A stretch of DNA of 64,000 nucleotides from an uncultured Brachyspira sp. (GTDB taxonomy: Bacteria > Spirochaetota > Brachyspiria > Brachyspirales > Brachyspiraceae): NCBI RefSeq assembly GCF_910578695.1, contig NZ_CAJTQJ010000005.1:1-64000 (forward strand), in the 5' to 3' direction. Below the pieces are notes generated by a model. The model had not been told where the DNA came from, did no database searches, and was given only the letters and a program-made list of their open reading frames with translations. A program made the position numbers and the translations under genes. Of this stretch, positions 44,641 through 54,516 are shown piece after piece. The stretch's first letter is position 1; each line of letters opens with the position of its first letter.

Positions 44641-44719
44641 ATTAAGTTTTCAAGCCCCTTTTGAAAATTTACTAAATGCCTGAACAGTCTGCACCGAGCT
44701 ATAATAAATAAAATGCATA

Positions 44720-46306
44720 TTAATTAAATAAGAAATATATTAATCTGTCTTTTATATCATTAAATCTTTTACTGCATTCTTTCGGAGTCCATTTTTTTAA
44801 TTTGCATAATTCTTTTTGTACATCTATAATTTCAGAATTTTTATATATTTCTTTCTTTTTATCAAAAAATTCATTTTTTGCTTTAATATTATTTTTCTTT
44901 TCAAGAAGTGTTAAATTTCCTAAACTATTTAAATGTGAATCATACTCTTCTTTATTCCAATTATCGTAATTTTGGTATGCTTTAGGTAAGATATGTTCTA
45001 TATGTAATTTATTGTAATCAAAGTTTATGTAATTTTGTTTTTCATTTAAATTATGATATAAAAATAGTATTGATTTTGTATATTTATCTCTATTTGTTAA
45101 ACTAGATAAACTATCAATAAATTTATTTTTTTCTTTTTGAATGTTTGGAAATATATTTTTTACTTTTTTCTGCATTATATTAACATAGGCTTTATATATA
45201 TCATGCTTTATTGAATTTGCTGTTCTGTATATTATACCCTTTACATATACATATTTTATTAAATCTATTAATATATTTTTTAAACTATTTAAATCTTTAT
45301 CAACTAATTCTAAATATCCATTATGGTTTAAATGTGAGTATTTATACATAAATACATAATATACATGTACAATTATATCTACAGGATAAGCCCGTATCAA
45401 ACTTATATATTTATCTATCATTTCATTATTATAACTATCTATTAATAAAATTTTTTTTATATCTTCTATTATGTTTTCAACATTATTTTTTTTTATTTTA
45501 TCTTTAAAAAATTTTCTCAAATTTATTTCATTATCTTGTATTCCTTCCTTAGCTCTTAAAATATGCATATATATTCTGAAATACCAATCATAGGAAGAGT
45601 TAATATCATTATTCCAAAAGTTTATAAAATCATCTTTTTTTTCTTTGGTATTTAGACTATTATATATATGAGATTTAAATATATCTGAATCATTTAAAGG
45701 AGTTCCTCTATTATTTAAAGTTTGGAATATTTTTAAAGCATTTTCTTCTGTACCGCAATCTATTGGTAAAATTTTGACATTATTTAGTAAAAAACGAGTG
45801 AAATCTTCTAAATTATTATTTTTTTTCCATTCTTTTATTTCTTTTTTTAAAAGTTCATAATTTAATTTAAATATATTTTTAGAATCTAGACTAGCATCAT
45901 CTCCAGATATTATTTTGTATAAATCTTCTTTATTTTGTTCAATTACTCTTGATTCTATTTTTATTTTACTTTTATCTACATCATCACTTAAACTATCAAA
46001 TATATACATTTTTCTTTCTATACCTTTAAATTGATGATGCTCATATAAAGCTCTTAATAAAAGCATTAAAGAAGTTAATCTTTGTTGACCATCTATAACT
46101 TCAAAAATATTATCTTTTTTTATTAGAACCATCGTACCTAAAAAATATTCATTTTCTTTATCTTCTTCATATTGTCCCTTCACATCGTTCCATAAATCTT
46201 CACATTTTTCTTCGTCCCAAGAATATGGTCTTTGATATTCTGGTATTACATATATTTTATCAAAAATTTCGCTAACAGATTCTGGATTTGCTTTAATTAC
46301 TTCCAT
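44720..46306 (-). CDS. DUF262/DUF1524 protein (GmrSD-like, type IV restriction)
   Basis: 528 aa. The N-terminal DUF262 domain has YVIPEYQRPYSWDEEKCEDL and the ParB-like nucleotide motif EVIDGQQRLTSLMLLLRALY. The C-terminal DUF1524 nuclease has YNKLHIEHILPKAYQNYDNW and SLGNLTLLEKKNNIKAKN (His-Asn pattern of HNH nucleases). Fused proteins of this type belong with GmrSD, which cuts DNA with glucosylated hydroxymethylcytosine, and with BrxU. The exact target here is unknown. It sits 197 bp downstream of a type IIG enzyme on the same strand, an apparent two-layer restriction locus. Confidence 0.88.
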   Translation of the reverse strand: MEVIKANPESVSEIFDKIYVIPEYQRPYSWDEEKCEDLWNDVKGQYEEDKENEYFLGTMVLIKKDNIFEVIDGQQRLTSLMLLLRALYEHHQFKGIERKMYIFDSLSDDVDKSKIKIESRVIEQNKEDLYKIISGDDASLDSKNIFKLNYELLKKEIKEWKKNNNLEDFTRFLLNNVKILPIDCGTEENALKIFQTLNNRGTPLNDSDIFKSHIYNSLNTKEKKDDFINFWNNDINSSYDWYFRIYMHILRAKEGIQDNEINLRKFFKDKIKKNNVENIIEDIKKILLIDSYNNEMIDKYISLIRAYPVDIIVHVYYVFMYKYSHLNHNGYLELVDKDLNSLKNILIDLIKYVYVKGIIYRTANSIKHDIYKAYVNIMQKKVKNIFPNIQKEKNKFIDSLSSLTNRDKYTKSILFLYHNLNEKQNYINFDYNKLHIEHILPKAYQNYDNWNKEEYDSHLNSLGNLTLLEKKNNIKAKNEFFDKKKEIYKNSEIIDVQKELCKLKKWTPKECSKRFNDIKDRLIYFLFN

Positions 46307-46503
46307 ATATAAAACTCCAACTTTAATATATTATTTCTTAAATTATAACCCAAATATATAAATCATCAACAATATATAATACGAATTAAAAAATTGTAAA
46401 CAATGGCTAATAGTCCGAATGCTAATATTATTAATATCTTTTGGTTATTTTTTTGGGCAAGCAAAAAAGAACAATAATAATTTGCTTTACTTTAATAGAG
46501 TAG

Positions 46504-48930
46504 TTATTCCTTCAAAAATCCATGCTCATACACCTTAACAGCAATCTTTTTAGCAAGAACGTCAAGATTAGATTTGAGTTCGGAAAGTAAAGAATTGTAA
46601 GTCTCATCTTTGGAAGTAGGATTCATACGCCCCTTATCGTTAAATTTTTGGAAAAACGCACGTATGTCATAGTAGGACGCATTAACATTGATGAGATCGA
46701 AAGAATGATAATACTTCCATAGTTCCAAACCAGCCTTAAAAACCGCCTTAGCCTCTTTTGAAAATTTCAAAGGCTTTGAAGATTTTGTACTATTAGTAAA
46801 TAAATCGCCTGCACTATTACTGCTTTTGATTTTACCTGATAGGAAATCAGTCATGAAATGCGAAGAGAAAGAATCTTTTGCATCAACTTCAGCTTCAGTG
46901 AACGGTATCCAATGATTAACGCCGTGCTCTGAAGAAATTCTGTTTTTAGAGTGGAAAAGCGTAAAAGCTAAACAATCATTTTTGAATTCTGTATCTTCTT
47001 CCCAAGAGTCATTAGGATAAAAAAATTGGTCGTTGTGATTAATCCAAGTATGCTCAATACAATGACGCACTGAAAAATATATACACATATATATGATATT
47101 ATTTACATTTACAGGCATAATTTTTCCATGTCTTTCTGGTTTCATATTTGAAATGTTTACAAAATTATTCGTTTGAAAATCTGGACTATCTCCAACTATA
47201 ATACCAAGATTAATTTCGCCTGATAATAATTTGTAAAAGTCTATCCAAGTATTAATATTTTTTTCATTTGTATAAAAATTTCTTACACCTATTTTATTTT
47301 CTTCATCATTAAAAATTTCCAATCTTATTTCTTTTATCTTTTCTTTTTTAGAAGTATCCCAAATCATAAAGCCTATAGGAAATTGTCCATTAACATTATC
47401 AAAAGTATAAGCTGGCACCATAAAACCATTTAAAAATTTCGCTTCAAAAACTTCTCTAAATTTTACAAAATTAGTAGAATTAATATATTTTAATGTAGCA
47501 AAAGAAGCTAACACGCAATTAGGAATTTCTTTATAAACTCTTATAAAAAATTGTGCAAATATCTCATTACTTGCTTTACTAAGTAGCTTTTTATATTTTA
47601 TATATGTATTGTTGTCAGTAGAAACTTTATCTTTATGCTCTCCTGTTGCTGACATTTTCTTTTTATTTCCAGCCTCGGCGTAAGGTGGGTTGATATAGAT
47701 TACTAATTTCTTCCTACTCTCTTCATCTTCTACTATTCGCCTCAAATCTTCTGGAAGCTTATCAAACTCGTCATTCAAAAAGTCAAATTGAAATATATGA
47801 TTCTCTAGCAAGTTCGCGCCATTCTTCACTCGCTCTTTCATTATCTCTACATCTGCCTTGTCCAAAGTAGATGCCCATATGTTATATTTATTCGTAAGCC
47901 CCGCAAGCAAATTCCCCGTGCCGGCCGCACAGTCCCATATATAATATTCCTCCTGCCAATTCTCCCCCAATACTTCCGCTATATATTCCTGACTCTTCTC
48001 AACCCATATCTGCGGCGTGAAAAACGACCCCTTTCGCTCTCTTATATCCTGCGGCACAAGTAAATCCCGCCTCTCTATTATATAATCCCAATACTCACTT
48101 TTAGGCGGTCTTTGATACCTCTTCCAAAACTCATTATGTGCCTTCTGCTTATCATAAAAATACGCTTCCTTACTCGATGCAAGCCCCATATCGTCTATTT
48201 TTCTGTCAAGCTCATAATGGTCAGTTTTTAGTATTACATATAGTTTTTCTTTTAATGTTAAATTATTCTCGCTTAGTAAATCCGCCAAATAAAAATCGGC
48301 ATCTATTATACCAAAACTTTTAGCCCTATCCCAATCCACAGATATAGATTCTTTTACCGCATTAAGCCACTTTGAATATATATTAACAAAATTATTTTTA
48401 TCAATCTGCACTTTCGATAACGAGTTTTTACCCGCTATAAAATTAGCCCTTATAAACTCTTTTAATTCCCTCTCATCATCATCAAATTTATAAATACAGC
48501 TTTCATTTTTCAAAGTATTTTCTACTAATTTATAAAGCTGTTTAAACTCTTTAGACTCATGGTCAGAAGGGGTTACATTCCAATTAAAATCATTTTGATT
48601 AAATACATCAAGCACTTTATAATACTGAATAAAAGCGATTTTCTCAGCATCAAAAGCACCCAAGAAAGGCGGCGGCAAATGTTTATCAAATACTCTTTTT
48701 TTTCCGATAGTGAGTATAAGCTGCACAAAGGATTCATAAATATCATTTTTATTTCCTTTTTTAGCTTCCGCCCACAAAAAATATTCTGTTTCCTTTTTAT
48801 CCGCTTCTTTTTTCGGAGCGATACTAAAATCAATCTCTTCTATGATTTGAGTATTATCGAAAGAGTGAAAATAATCTCTAGCTATTTTATTTTTTAATTC
48901 TTCTTCTCTGATACTATTACTATAAGCCAT
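46504..48930 (-). CDS. Type IIG restriction-modification enzyme (second family)
   Basis: 808 aa, not closely related in length or tail to the enzymes in the first island. The N-terminus has a nuclease-like IDFSIAPKKEADKKETEY then FLWAEAKKG (ExK). Methyltransferase motif I is IWDCAAGTGNLLAGLTNKYN, and motif IV is VIYINPPYAEAGNKKK. The central segment after NPPY (plus-strand ~47090-47660) is much more AT-rich than the flanks, suggesting an exchanged recognition domain. The C-terminus ends VKVYEHGFLKE. It starts MAYSNSIREEELKNK without a strong ribosome binding site. Confidence 0.88.
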   Translation of the reverse strand: MAYSNSIREEELKNKIARDYFHSFDNTQIIEEIDFSIAPKKEADKKETEYFLWAEAKKGNKNDIYESFVQLILTIGKKRVFDKHLPPPFLGAFDAEKIAFIQYYKVLDVFNQNDFNWNVTPSDHESKEFKQLYKLVENTLKNESCIYKFDDDERELKEFIRANFIAGKNSLSKVQIDKNNFVNIYSKWLNAVKESISVDWDRAKSFGIIDADFYLADLLSENNLTLKEKLYVILKTDHYELDRKIDDMGLASSKEAYFYDKQKAHNEFWKRYQRPPKSEYWDYIIERRDLLVPQDIRERKGSFFTPQIWVEKSQEYIAEVLGENWQEEYYIWDCAAGTGNLLAGLTNKYNIWASTLDKADVEIMKERVKNGANLLENHIFQFDFLNDEFDKLPEDLRRIVEDEESRKKLVIYINPPYAEAGNKKKMSATGEHKDKVSTDNNTYIKYKKLLSKASNEIFAQFFIRVYKEIPNCVLASFATLKYINSTNFVKFREVFEAKFLNGFMVPAYTFDNVNGQFPIGFMIWDTSKKEKIKEIRLEIFNDEENKIGVRNFYTNEKNINTWIDFYKLLSGEINLGIIVGDSPDFQTNNFVNISNMKPERHGKIMPVNVNNIIYMCIYFSVRHCIEHTWINHNDQFFYPNDSWEEDTEFKNDCLAFTLFHSKNRISSEHGVNHWIPFTEAEVDAKDSFSSHFMTDFLSGKIKSSNSAGDLFTNSTKSSKPLKFSKEAKAVFKAGLELWKYYHSFDLINVNASYYDIRAFFQKFNDKGRMNPTSKDETYNSLLSELKSNLDVLAKKIAVKVYEHGFLKE

Positions 48931-49227
48931 AAATTTATAATATTTGAATTTATTTTAAATGTCAATATTTTATCTTTGCAATAAGCTGTTATACTATGCT
49001 TTTTAATAAAAAGTAATTTGTATTGATATAAATATGAACATATATTAGAATTATATAAGCTAAAAAATTATAGAGTTTAGAAATAGTATTTTTGTCAAAA
49101 AAATGCAGAAGTTTCTCTAATAAAAGAATAATATTAAAAAAAAATAATATTCTAAAAATATTAATATTCAGATTATAATTAATATTTTTTATAGATTGCA
49201 GATTTTAATTATTGCAGAGTTTAATTT

Positions 49228-50115
49228 ATGAGCAAAAAAATTTTGGTAATAGGAAGTATAAATAAAGATTTGGTAGTCAGAGCCTCAAGGTTTCCTAAAG
49301 AAGGCGAAACAATACTCGGCAGAAATTTTAATACAGGAAATGGAGGAAAAGGAGCAAATCAGGCATCTGCTATAGCCAAATTAGGCGGAAATGTCAGTAT
49401 ACTTGGTGCTGTAGGAGATGATGCTTTTGGTAAAGATTTATCAGATAGTTTATATAGTAATAATGTAGATATTAGCAATTTATTAATAAAGAAAAATGTT
49501 TCTACAGGAATTGCTTTTATAACTGTTGCAGATAATGGGGATAATAATATAATAGTAGTTCAAGGTGCTAATAGCCATATTAATAAAGATGATATAAATG
49601 AAGAATTATTAAAACAATATGATATTATTGTTATGCAGCTTGAAATACCATTAGAAATAGCTAAATATGCGGCTTGTATTTCTAAAAAACTTAATAAAAC
49701 AGTTGTGTTAAATCCTTCTCCTGCTGTTAATCTTGATAAAGAGTTTTTAAGCTATGTGGATATATTGATACCTAATGAGATGGAAATAGATATTATAGGC
49801 AGTATAGAATATATATTTGAATGCGGTGTAAAAAGTATAATATTAACTTTAGGTGCTAAGGGATGTGATTTTATAAAGAAAGATAATAATACAATAATTA
49901 GAAAACATTTTGATGCCTATAATGTTGATGTTATTGACACCACTGCTGCAGGAGATAGTTTTTTAGGCGGTTTAGTTAGAATGCTTGCAGATGATAGAGA
50001 TATAGATGAAGCAGTATCTTTTGCTATTAAAGTTTCTAATATAACTGTAACAAGAAAAGGGGCTGTAGATTCTATACCAAGCTATGATGAAGTAATAAAT
50101 AATAAATGGCAGTAA
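49228..50115 (+). CDS. rbsK: Ribokinase (PfkB family)
   Basis: 295 aa. It phosphorylates ribose, or a related sugar, at O5. The substrate motif is NTGNGGKGANQASAIAKLGG, and the anion hole and catalytic base are in DTTAAGDSFLGGLVRML. N-terminal VIGSINKDLVVRASRFPKEG is also diagnostic. No ribose transporter gene is nearby, and the assignment within PfkB sugar kinases is probable but not certain. Confidence 0.88.
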   Translation: MSKKILVIGSINKDLVVRASRFPKEGETILGRNFNTGNGGKGANQASAIAKLGGNVSILGAVGDDAFGKDLSDSLYSNNVDISNLLIKKNVSTGIAFITVADNGDNNIIVVQGANSHINKDDINEELLKQYDIIVMQLEIPLEIAKYAACISKKLNKTVVLNPSPAVNLDKEFLSYVDILIPNEMEIDIIGSIEYIFECGVKSIILTLGAKGCDFIKKDNNTIIRKHFDAYNVDVIDTTAAGDSFLGGLVRMLADDRDIDEAVSFAIKVSNITVTRKGAVDSIPSYDEVINNKWQ

Positions 50116-50257
50116 TTTATTAAAAAAAATAAAAATCAGTTTTTTATTTTGTAATTAAGCTATACATATAATATAGCTTAAATATATATTGACTTATTAA
50201 TTTTTTTTAATATACTAAAAATTATAATTCTTATTTAAAAAAGAAGAGATTAATTTT

Positions 50258-50485
50258 ATGAAAAAATATTTATTTATGCTTTCATTTATGCTTTTAGTCT
50301 TATTTTCAGAACAGGAATGCAAAGGACCTGACGGCGACAGTAAGCCCACTCCATTTAGAAAAGAAAATGAAATAGTTTACAGTATTAAATATGATGCAGA
50401 TACAGAAGGTATTTTTTATAGTGCTATGTTATTTTTCGGTATTGTATTTTCTTCGTTTTATTTTTTTAATAAAAAAGTAAATTAG
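50258..50485 (+). CDS. Small exported protein with C-terminal membrane anchor
   Basis: 75 aa: signal-like start (MKKYLFMLSFMLLVLFSEQE) followed by ECKGPDGDSKPTPFRKE, and a second hydrophobic segment near the end (FYSAMLFFGIVFSSFYFF). An AAGAAGAG ribosome binding site precedes it. The family is not recognised. The next gene follows 8 bp downstream, so they form an operon. Confidence 0.65.
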   Translation: MKKYLFMLSFMLLVLFSEQECKGPDGDSKPTPFRKENEIVYSIKYDADTEGIFYSAMLFFGIVFSSFYFFNKKVN

Positions 50486-50493
50486 GAATTGTT

Positions 50494-50907
50494 ATGATAA
50501 ATATAGAAGATTTAACGGATGTGGAAGATGCTAATATAGTTGAAGATGATTGGAAATTATATAAAATATTCAAGCCTATGAAAATTTTTGGAAAGGAATT
50601 GGAAAGTTTATTTGATATAGGTGTTCATAAGGTTTTGAAATTAGAAGATATTATTAAAGATTTGAAAGAGCATATTAATCTATTATCAGATTCTAAAGAT
50701 AAACTTAAAACAGCATACGGCGATTTTATGTTTATAGATGTAGATGATAATTGGTATGATAATTTAGAGATATATAAAATATTAATAAAAATCAATGAAG
50801 ACAGCAGTATAGAATCAAAAGTTGACTGCGGAGATAATGAAAATATATTCAGCGTATATTTTAAGAATAATGATATTATTAATATAATGGAATCTATAAT
50901 AAGATAA
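50494..50907 (+). CDS. Hypothetical acidic protein, 137 aa
   Basis: Begins MINIEDLTDVEDANIVEDDW; cytoplasmic, alpha plus beta, no known domain. It ends exactly where the convergent lrgB gene ends (adjacent stop codons at 50907/50908). It is co-transcribed with the small exported protein upstream. Confidence 0.65.
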   Translation: MINIEDLTDVEDANIVEDDWKLYKIFKPMKIFGKELESLFDIGVHKVLKLEDIIKDLKEHINLLSDSKDKLKTAYGDFMFIDVDDNWYDNLEIYKILIKINEDSSIESKVDCGDNENIFSVYFKNNDIINIMESIIR

Positions 50908-51618
50908 TTAATTCCATATTGCTAAAAGCATTTTATATAGTATAGGAAGAAGTACAACAGTTAAAGCCCCTGCTATTCCTATTGCAAGTCCTGACATAGC
51001 ACCCTCAGTTTCTCCTATTTCTATAGCCTTGCTTGTTCCTACAGCATGCGAAGATGTGCCTATTGCAAGCCCTATAGCTAAAGGAGATTTTATCTTACAT
51101 ATTTTACATATATAAGGTGCTGTAATTGCTCCTATCATTCCAGATATTGTAACAGATAAAACAGTAATTGATTTTATTCCTCCCATATTGGCAGTTATAT
51201 CTACAGCAATCGCAGTTGTAACAGATTTTGTAAGTAAAGATGGAAATAAAGCTTCAGATATTCCCATTAATTTTGCCGATACAAATATTCCTATTATGCC
51301 TATAGAACTTCCTATTGCTATGCTTATGAGTATTACAGCTAAATTTGCTTTAAGTATAGGCAGATTTCTATATATAGGAAGAGCTAAAACAACTGTTGCA
51401 GGTCCTACCATAGCATTTACAAACTTTCCTCCGCTTTCATTATAAACTGAATACGGAACCTGCATAAAATATAGAGAAAAACCTACTAGTATTACACTAG
51501 TGACTAATGGTGTTAAAATAGGAAATTTTGTTTTTATATATATAGTATATGATATTATATATGCTATTAATGTTATAGCTATTGGTATTATAGGATTTTG
51601 TATAAATAATTCTTTCAT
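50908..51618 (-). CDS. lrgB: LrgB/CidB-family membrane protein
   Basis: 236 aa from ATG 51618 (MKELFIQNPIIPIAITLIAY), chosen for its AAGGAC ribosome binding site; a longer frame to 51666 lacks one. Multiple membrane segments include the family signature KSVTTAIAVDITANMGGI and GTSSHAVGTSKAIEIGETEG. With LrgA it modulates murein hydrolase release, or in other bacteria transports pyruvate or glycolate. lrgA lies just upstream. Confidence 0.9.
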   Translation of the reverse strand: MKELFIQNPIIPIAITLIAYIISYTIYIKTKFPILTPLVTSVILVGFSLYFMQVPYSVYNESGGKFVNAMVGPATVVLALPIYRNLPILKANLAVILISIAIGSSIGIIGIFVSAKLMGISEALFPSLLTKSVTTAIAVDITANMGGIKSITVLSVTISGMIGAITAPYICKICKIKSPLAIGLAIGTSSHAVGTSKAIEIGETEGAMSGLAIGIAGALTVVLLPILYKMLLAIWN

Positions 51619-51703
51619 TTTTAATGTCCTTATTATTATTAAGTTCGCCTCCATTAGTGTAAACAAAGGTAATCAAAGTTTCAGCTTACTCAATTAAATA
51701 TGC

Positions 51704-52063
51704 TTATTTTCTAAACTTTGATAATAATTTTTCAAAAAACTGTGCTGATATTCCTGTAGTTATCATAATAATTATTCCCATAAACAAGCATATTACAGCA
51801 AAAGGTATAATCTCATCTTTAACATATTTATATTCGTCTATTATAGCTAAAGTACCGGGTATAAATAATAATGCCATATTATTTATAAGTATATTTCCTG
51901 CATCATCTATATGATTTTCTTTTATTATTCCCATAAGAAGCAGAATAAACAAAAATATCATGCCTATAACATTTCCGGGTATAGGCAGTTTAAATACTTT
52001 GCTAAAAATATCTGATATTGAGTATATTGAAAATATTACAGCGAACTGTTTTATTAGCTTCAT
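51704..52063 (-). CDS. lrgA: LrgA/CidA-family holin-like protein
   Basis: 119 aa with four membrane segments. KLPIPGNVIGMIFLFILLLM is the signature, and LFIPGTLAIIDEYKYVKDEI is typical of LrgA. Holin-like, it works as a pair with LrgB. The start has no strong ribosome binding site. Confidence 0.9.
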   Translation of the reverse strand: MKLIKQFAVIFSIYSISDIFSKVFKLPIPGNVIGMIFLFILLLMGIIKENHIDDAGNILINNMALLFIPGTLAIIDEYKYVKDEIIPFAVICLFMGIIIMITTGISAQFFEKLLSKFRK

Positions 52064-52127
52064 TTTTATGCCTTTTTGTTTGTATTATATATATAAAGCT
52101 TTTGTTTTTCAATAGCAATAAATAATA

Positions 52128-52550
52128 ATTTATTATTATTGTTATAGATAAACTTGCTTTATAATAGCTAATAACTTATATCATAAAAATTGTGAGTGCC
52201 TGACATTCGTAGAATGGCAGGAAAGATTAACGAACAATTTTTATTAGTAATGATATAAAATAAAATTTTTTAAATGCTAGAAAGCTAAATATAAAAATTA
52301 TGAGCGTCTGACATTCATAGAATGGCAGGAAAAATTAACGAACAATTTTTATTAGCAATGATAGAAAATAAAAATTTTTTAAAGCGATAAACGAGCAGCT
52401 GGCAACTGACATAAGGCAGTTGCCAGCTATTATTAAGCGAGTTTATCGCTAGCAACAATAAAGATAAACGAACAGCTTATAACTGACGAAGGAAGTTATA
52501 AGCTAGTTTAAAGTGAGTTTATCGCTGGCAATAATAAATAATAATAATTT
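52128..52550. repeat. Array of palindromic dispersed repeats between lrgA and rpmG
   Basis: Two copies of a ~100-bp unit (about 52184-52255 and 52296-52365) have an inner hairpin (CCTGACATTC/GAATGGCAGG and variants) inside an outer AAAAATTGT/ACAATTTTT stem. Then GCGATAAACGAGCAGCTGGC...AGCGAGTTTATCGCTAGCAA forms a longer palindrome with inner GGCAACTG/CAGTTGCC, followed by a further GATAAACGAACAGCTTATAAC/GTTATAAGC palindrome. The same vocabulary occurs beside rpmE (17.4-18.0 kb) and at 3.2 kb. Confidence 0.85.
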
Positions 52551-52603
52551 GTAAAAATATAATAAAGTTTATTAAAAGATTATATATTTTATTTAGTTTT
52601 TTC

Positions 52604-52632
52604 TTGACATAAAATTTATTTAGCTATATAAT
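52604..52632 (+). promoter_or_regulatory. Perfect consensus promoter of the rpmG-rpoC block
   Basis: TTGACA (52604-52609), 17-bp spacer, TATAAT (52627-52632): both boxes match the sigma-70 consensus exactly, as expected for ribosomal and RNA polymerase genes. Confidence 0.92.
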
Positions 52633-52695
52633 AGCATACCTTGTAAATTATAGGTTATCTTAAAATCTGTTTAAGATATATTTAAGGAGCAAAAA

Positions 52696-52872
52696 ATGGC
52701 AGGTGCTAAAGTAAAAACTGAGCAAATACATCTTCAATGTACAGAATGTAAAAGAAAAAATTATATAACAACTAAAAATAAACAAAATGTTCCTGAGAAA
52801 TTAGAACTTAAAAAATACTGCCCTCATGATAAGAAGCATACAATTCATAAGGAATTAAAAGTATCAAGATAA
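52696..52872 (+). CDS. rpmG: 50S ribosomal protein bL33
   Basis: 58 aa ([20 protein letters not shown]...[20 protein letters not shown]). Only three of the usual four zinc-binding positions are obvious (CTEC and YC). An AAGGAG ribosome binding site precedes the ATG. It is the first gene of the classical rpmG-trnW-secE-nusG order. Confidence 0.95.
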   Translation: MAGAKVKTEQIHLQCTECKRKNYITTKNKQNVPEKLELKKYCPHDKKHTIHKELKVSR

Positions 52873-52907
52873 ATAATTCTTAAATTTAAGAGTATTTATA
52901 AATTTCT

Positions 52908-52980
52908 GGGTCAGTAGTTCAATTGGTAGAGCATCGGTCTCCAAAACCGAATGTTGCGGGTTCGATTCCTGTCTGACCTG
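52908..52980 (+). tRNA. tRNA-Trp (CCA anticodon)
   Basis: 73 nt. Acceptor GGGTCAG pairs with CTGACCT (one G-U pair), discriminator G at 52980, no encoded CCA. The D-arm AGTTCAATTGGTAGAGCA, the anticodon loop CTCCAAA with anticodon CCA, and the T-arm GCGGGTTCGATTCCTGT are all in place. Its position between rpmG and secE is conserved in many bacteria. Confidence 0.96.
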
Positions 52981-53021
52981 ATTATTTTTTTGTTATGATA
53001 ATATAATTTAGGGTAAGTTTT

Positions 53022-53342
53022 ATGGCTGATAAAAAGAAAAATAATATAATAGATTCTTTTAAAGAGATAAAAAAAGAGCTTTTTGAAAGAAGTGTTTGGC
53101 CTACTCGTCAGGATGTTATAAATCAAACAGTTATTGTTATAATACTGCTTATTTTAGCATCGGCTTTTTTGGGAGCTATTGATTATGCTGTAACATTCTT
53201 GATAAGAGCTTTATTAGACGGTTCTGTTTTGAGTAGCTTAATATCTTCTAAAATTACATTAGTTTTATTGATTGCTGTAATACTGCTTTTTATTGTATAT
53301 TTTGCTATTCGTTATATGAGAAAAAATAGGTATAATAGGTGA
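53022..53342 (+). CDS. secE: Preprotein translocase subunit SecE
   Basis: 106 aa. The conserved amphipathic helix and following segment read SFKEIKKELFERSVWPTRQD then VINQTVIVIILLILASAFLG. A second C-terminal hydrophobic segment (ITLVLLIAVILLFIVYFAIR) is unusual, because most short SecE proteins have one membrane helix. It is the gamma-like clamp of SecYEG. nusG begins 6 bp later. Confidence 0.92.
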   Translation: MADKKKNNIIDSFKEIKKELFERSVWPTRQDVINQTVIVIILLILASAFLGAIDYAVTFLIRALLDGSVLSSLISSKITLVLLIAVILLFIVYFAIRYMRKNRYNR

Positions 53343-53348
53343 TAAGAT

Positions 53349-53936
53349 ATGTCTGAAGAAATATCTGATATGAAAGATTATAAATGGTATATAGTTCATA
53401 CTCAGCACGGTTATGAGAATAAAGTCCGCGAGCGTATAGAAAAAAGAGCCAAAGAAAATGGAATGACAGATTTAATAGTTGATATATATATACCTTCAGA
53501 AACGGTAACTTCTACCAAAAACGGTAAAAAGGTTTCAAAAGAGGAGTTTTTTTATCCGGGTTATGTTTTGGTGAAGATGATAATGAATGATGCAACTCAG
53601 TCGATGGTAAGAAGAACTCCCGGAGTTGCAGGATTTATAGGAAGTCATGCTACAACTAAAGAGGAGGGTAATATTATTCCTACTCCTTTGAGTGAATCTG
53701 ATGTAGCCCGCATATTTGAAAATAGAGAAGAGAAATCCAAGACTGGTATTAATGAAATTATAGGAATGGAATTTGATATAGGAGAGAAGGTTCAGGTTAT
53801 AGACGGACCTTTCAATGGGCTTAATGGTATTATAGAAAATATTAATGCTGATAAGGGTAAAGTTACAGTAAAAATAGAGATATTTGGAAGAAGTACTCCT
53901 ACAGAATTAGAATTTAATAAGGTGAAAAAGCTGTAA
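53349..53936 (+). CDS. nusG: Transcription antitermination factor NusG
   Basis: 195 aa. NGN domain (YKWYIVHTQHGYENKVRERI, EEFFYPGYVLVKMIMND, RRTPGVAGFIGS) and C-terminal KOW domain (GEKVQVIDGPFNGLNGIIEN). It binds the polymerase clamp and links it to Rho or ribosomal protein uS10. It is in the operon with secE. Confidence 0.97.
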   Translation: MSEEISDMKDYKWYIVHTQHGYENKVRERIEKRAKENGMTDLIVDIYIPSETVTSTKNGKKVSKEEFFYPGYVLVKMIMNDATQSMVRRTPGVAGFIGSHATTKEEGNIIPTPLSESDVARIFENREEKSKTGINEIIGMEFDIGEKVQVIDGPFNGLNGIIENINADKGKVTVKIEIFGRSTPTELEFNKVKKL

Positions 53937-54019
53937 AAATTTTAATAATATAAAATTTAATTTATGAATATAAAATTTAATTAAATATAAAAAATAAAAT
54001 TAAATCAAGAGGTAGTAAA

Positions 54020-54442
54020 ATGGCTAAAAAAGTAGTTGGTATTGTAAAGGTCCGCATACCCGGAGGAGAGGCAACACCTGCTCCGCCATTAGGACCTGCA
54101 TTGGGTCAGAAGCAGATACAAATAGCCGCTTTCGTTAAGGATTTTAATGCTAAAACTTCCAAGATGAAAGGTCAGCTATTGAATACTTATATAACAGTGT
54201 ATGAAGATAAAACTTATACATTTGTTACTAAAGGAACATCTACTTCTGCATTAATCAAGAAAAAATTAGGTATTGAAAAGGGTTCAGGAGCTCCTAATAA
54301 AGAAAAAGTTGCTTCAATCAATCAAAAGCAGCTTGAAGAAATAGCTCAGGAGAAAATGGCTTATATGTCAGCTAATGATATAGAAGCAGCAAAGAAAATA
54401 GTTGCGGGTACAGCCCGTGCTATGGGTATTAAAGTAGAATAA
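54020..54442 (+). CDS. rplK: 50S ribosomal protein uL11
   Basis: 140 aa, MAKKVVGIVKVRIPGGEATP with APPLGPALGQKQI (the L11 signature) and a C-terminal rRNA-binding domain ending ARAMGIKVE. It forms the GTPase-associated centre with 23S rRNA and the stringent-response contact for RelA. Confidence 0.97.
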   Translation: MAKKVVGIVKVRIPGGEATPAPPLGPALGQKQIQIAAFVKDFNAKTSKMKGQLLNTYITVYEDKTYTFVTKGTSTSALIKKKLGIEKGSGAPNKEKVASINQKQLEEIAQEKMAYMSANDIEAAKKIVAGTARAMGIKVE

Positions 54443-54516
54443 TAATAAGCACACCATTTATTTATATGATTAAATGGAAGTAAACGTTTGAAAGTAAAAA
54501 AAGGAAGAAAATAATT

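Noticed and set aside
48559..48897. 112-codon plus-strand frame
   Set aside because: Antisense to the N-terminal nuclease part of the type IIG gene.
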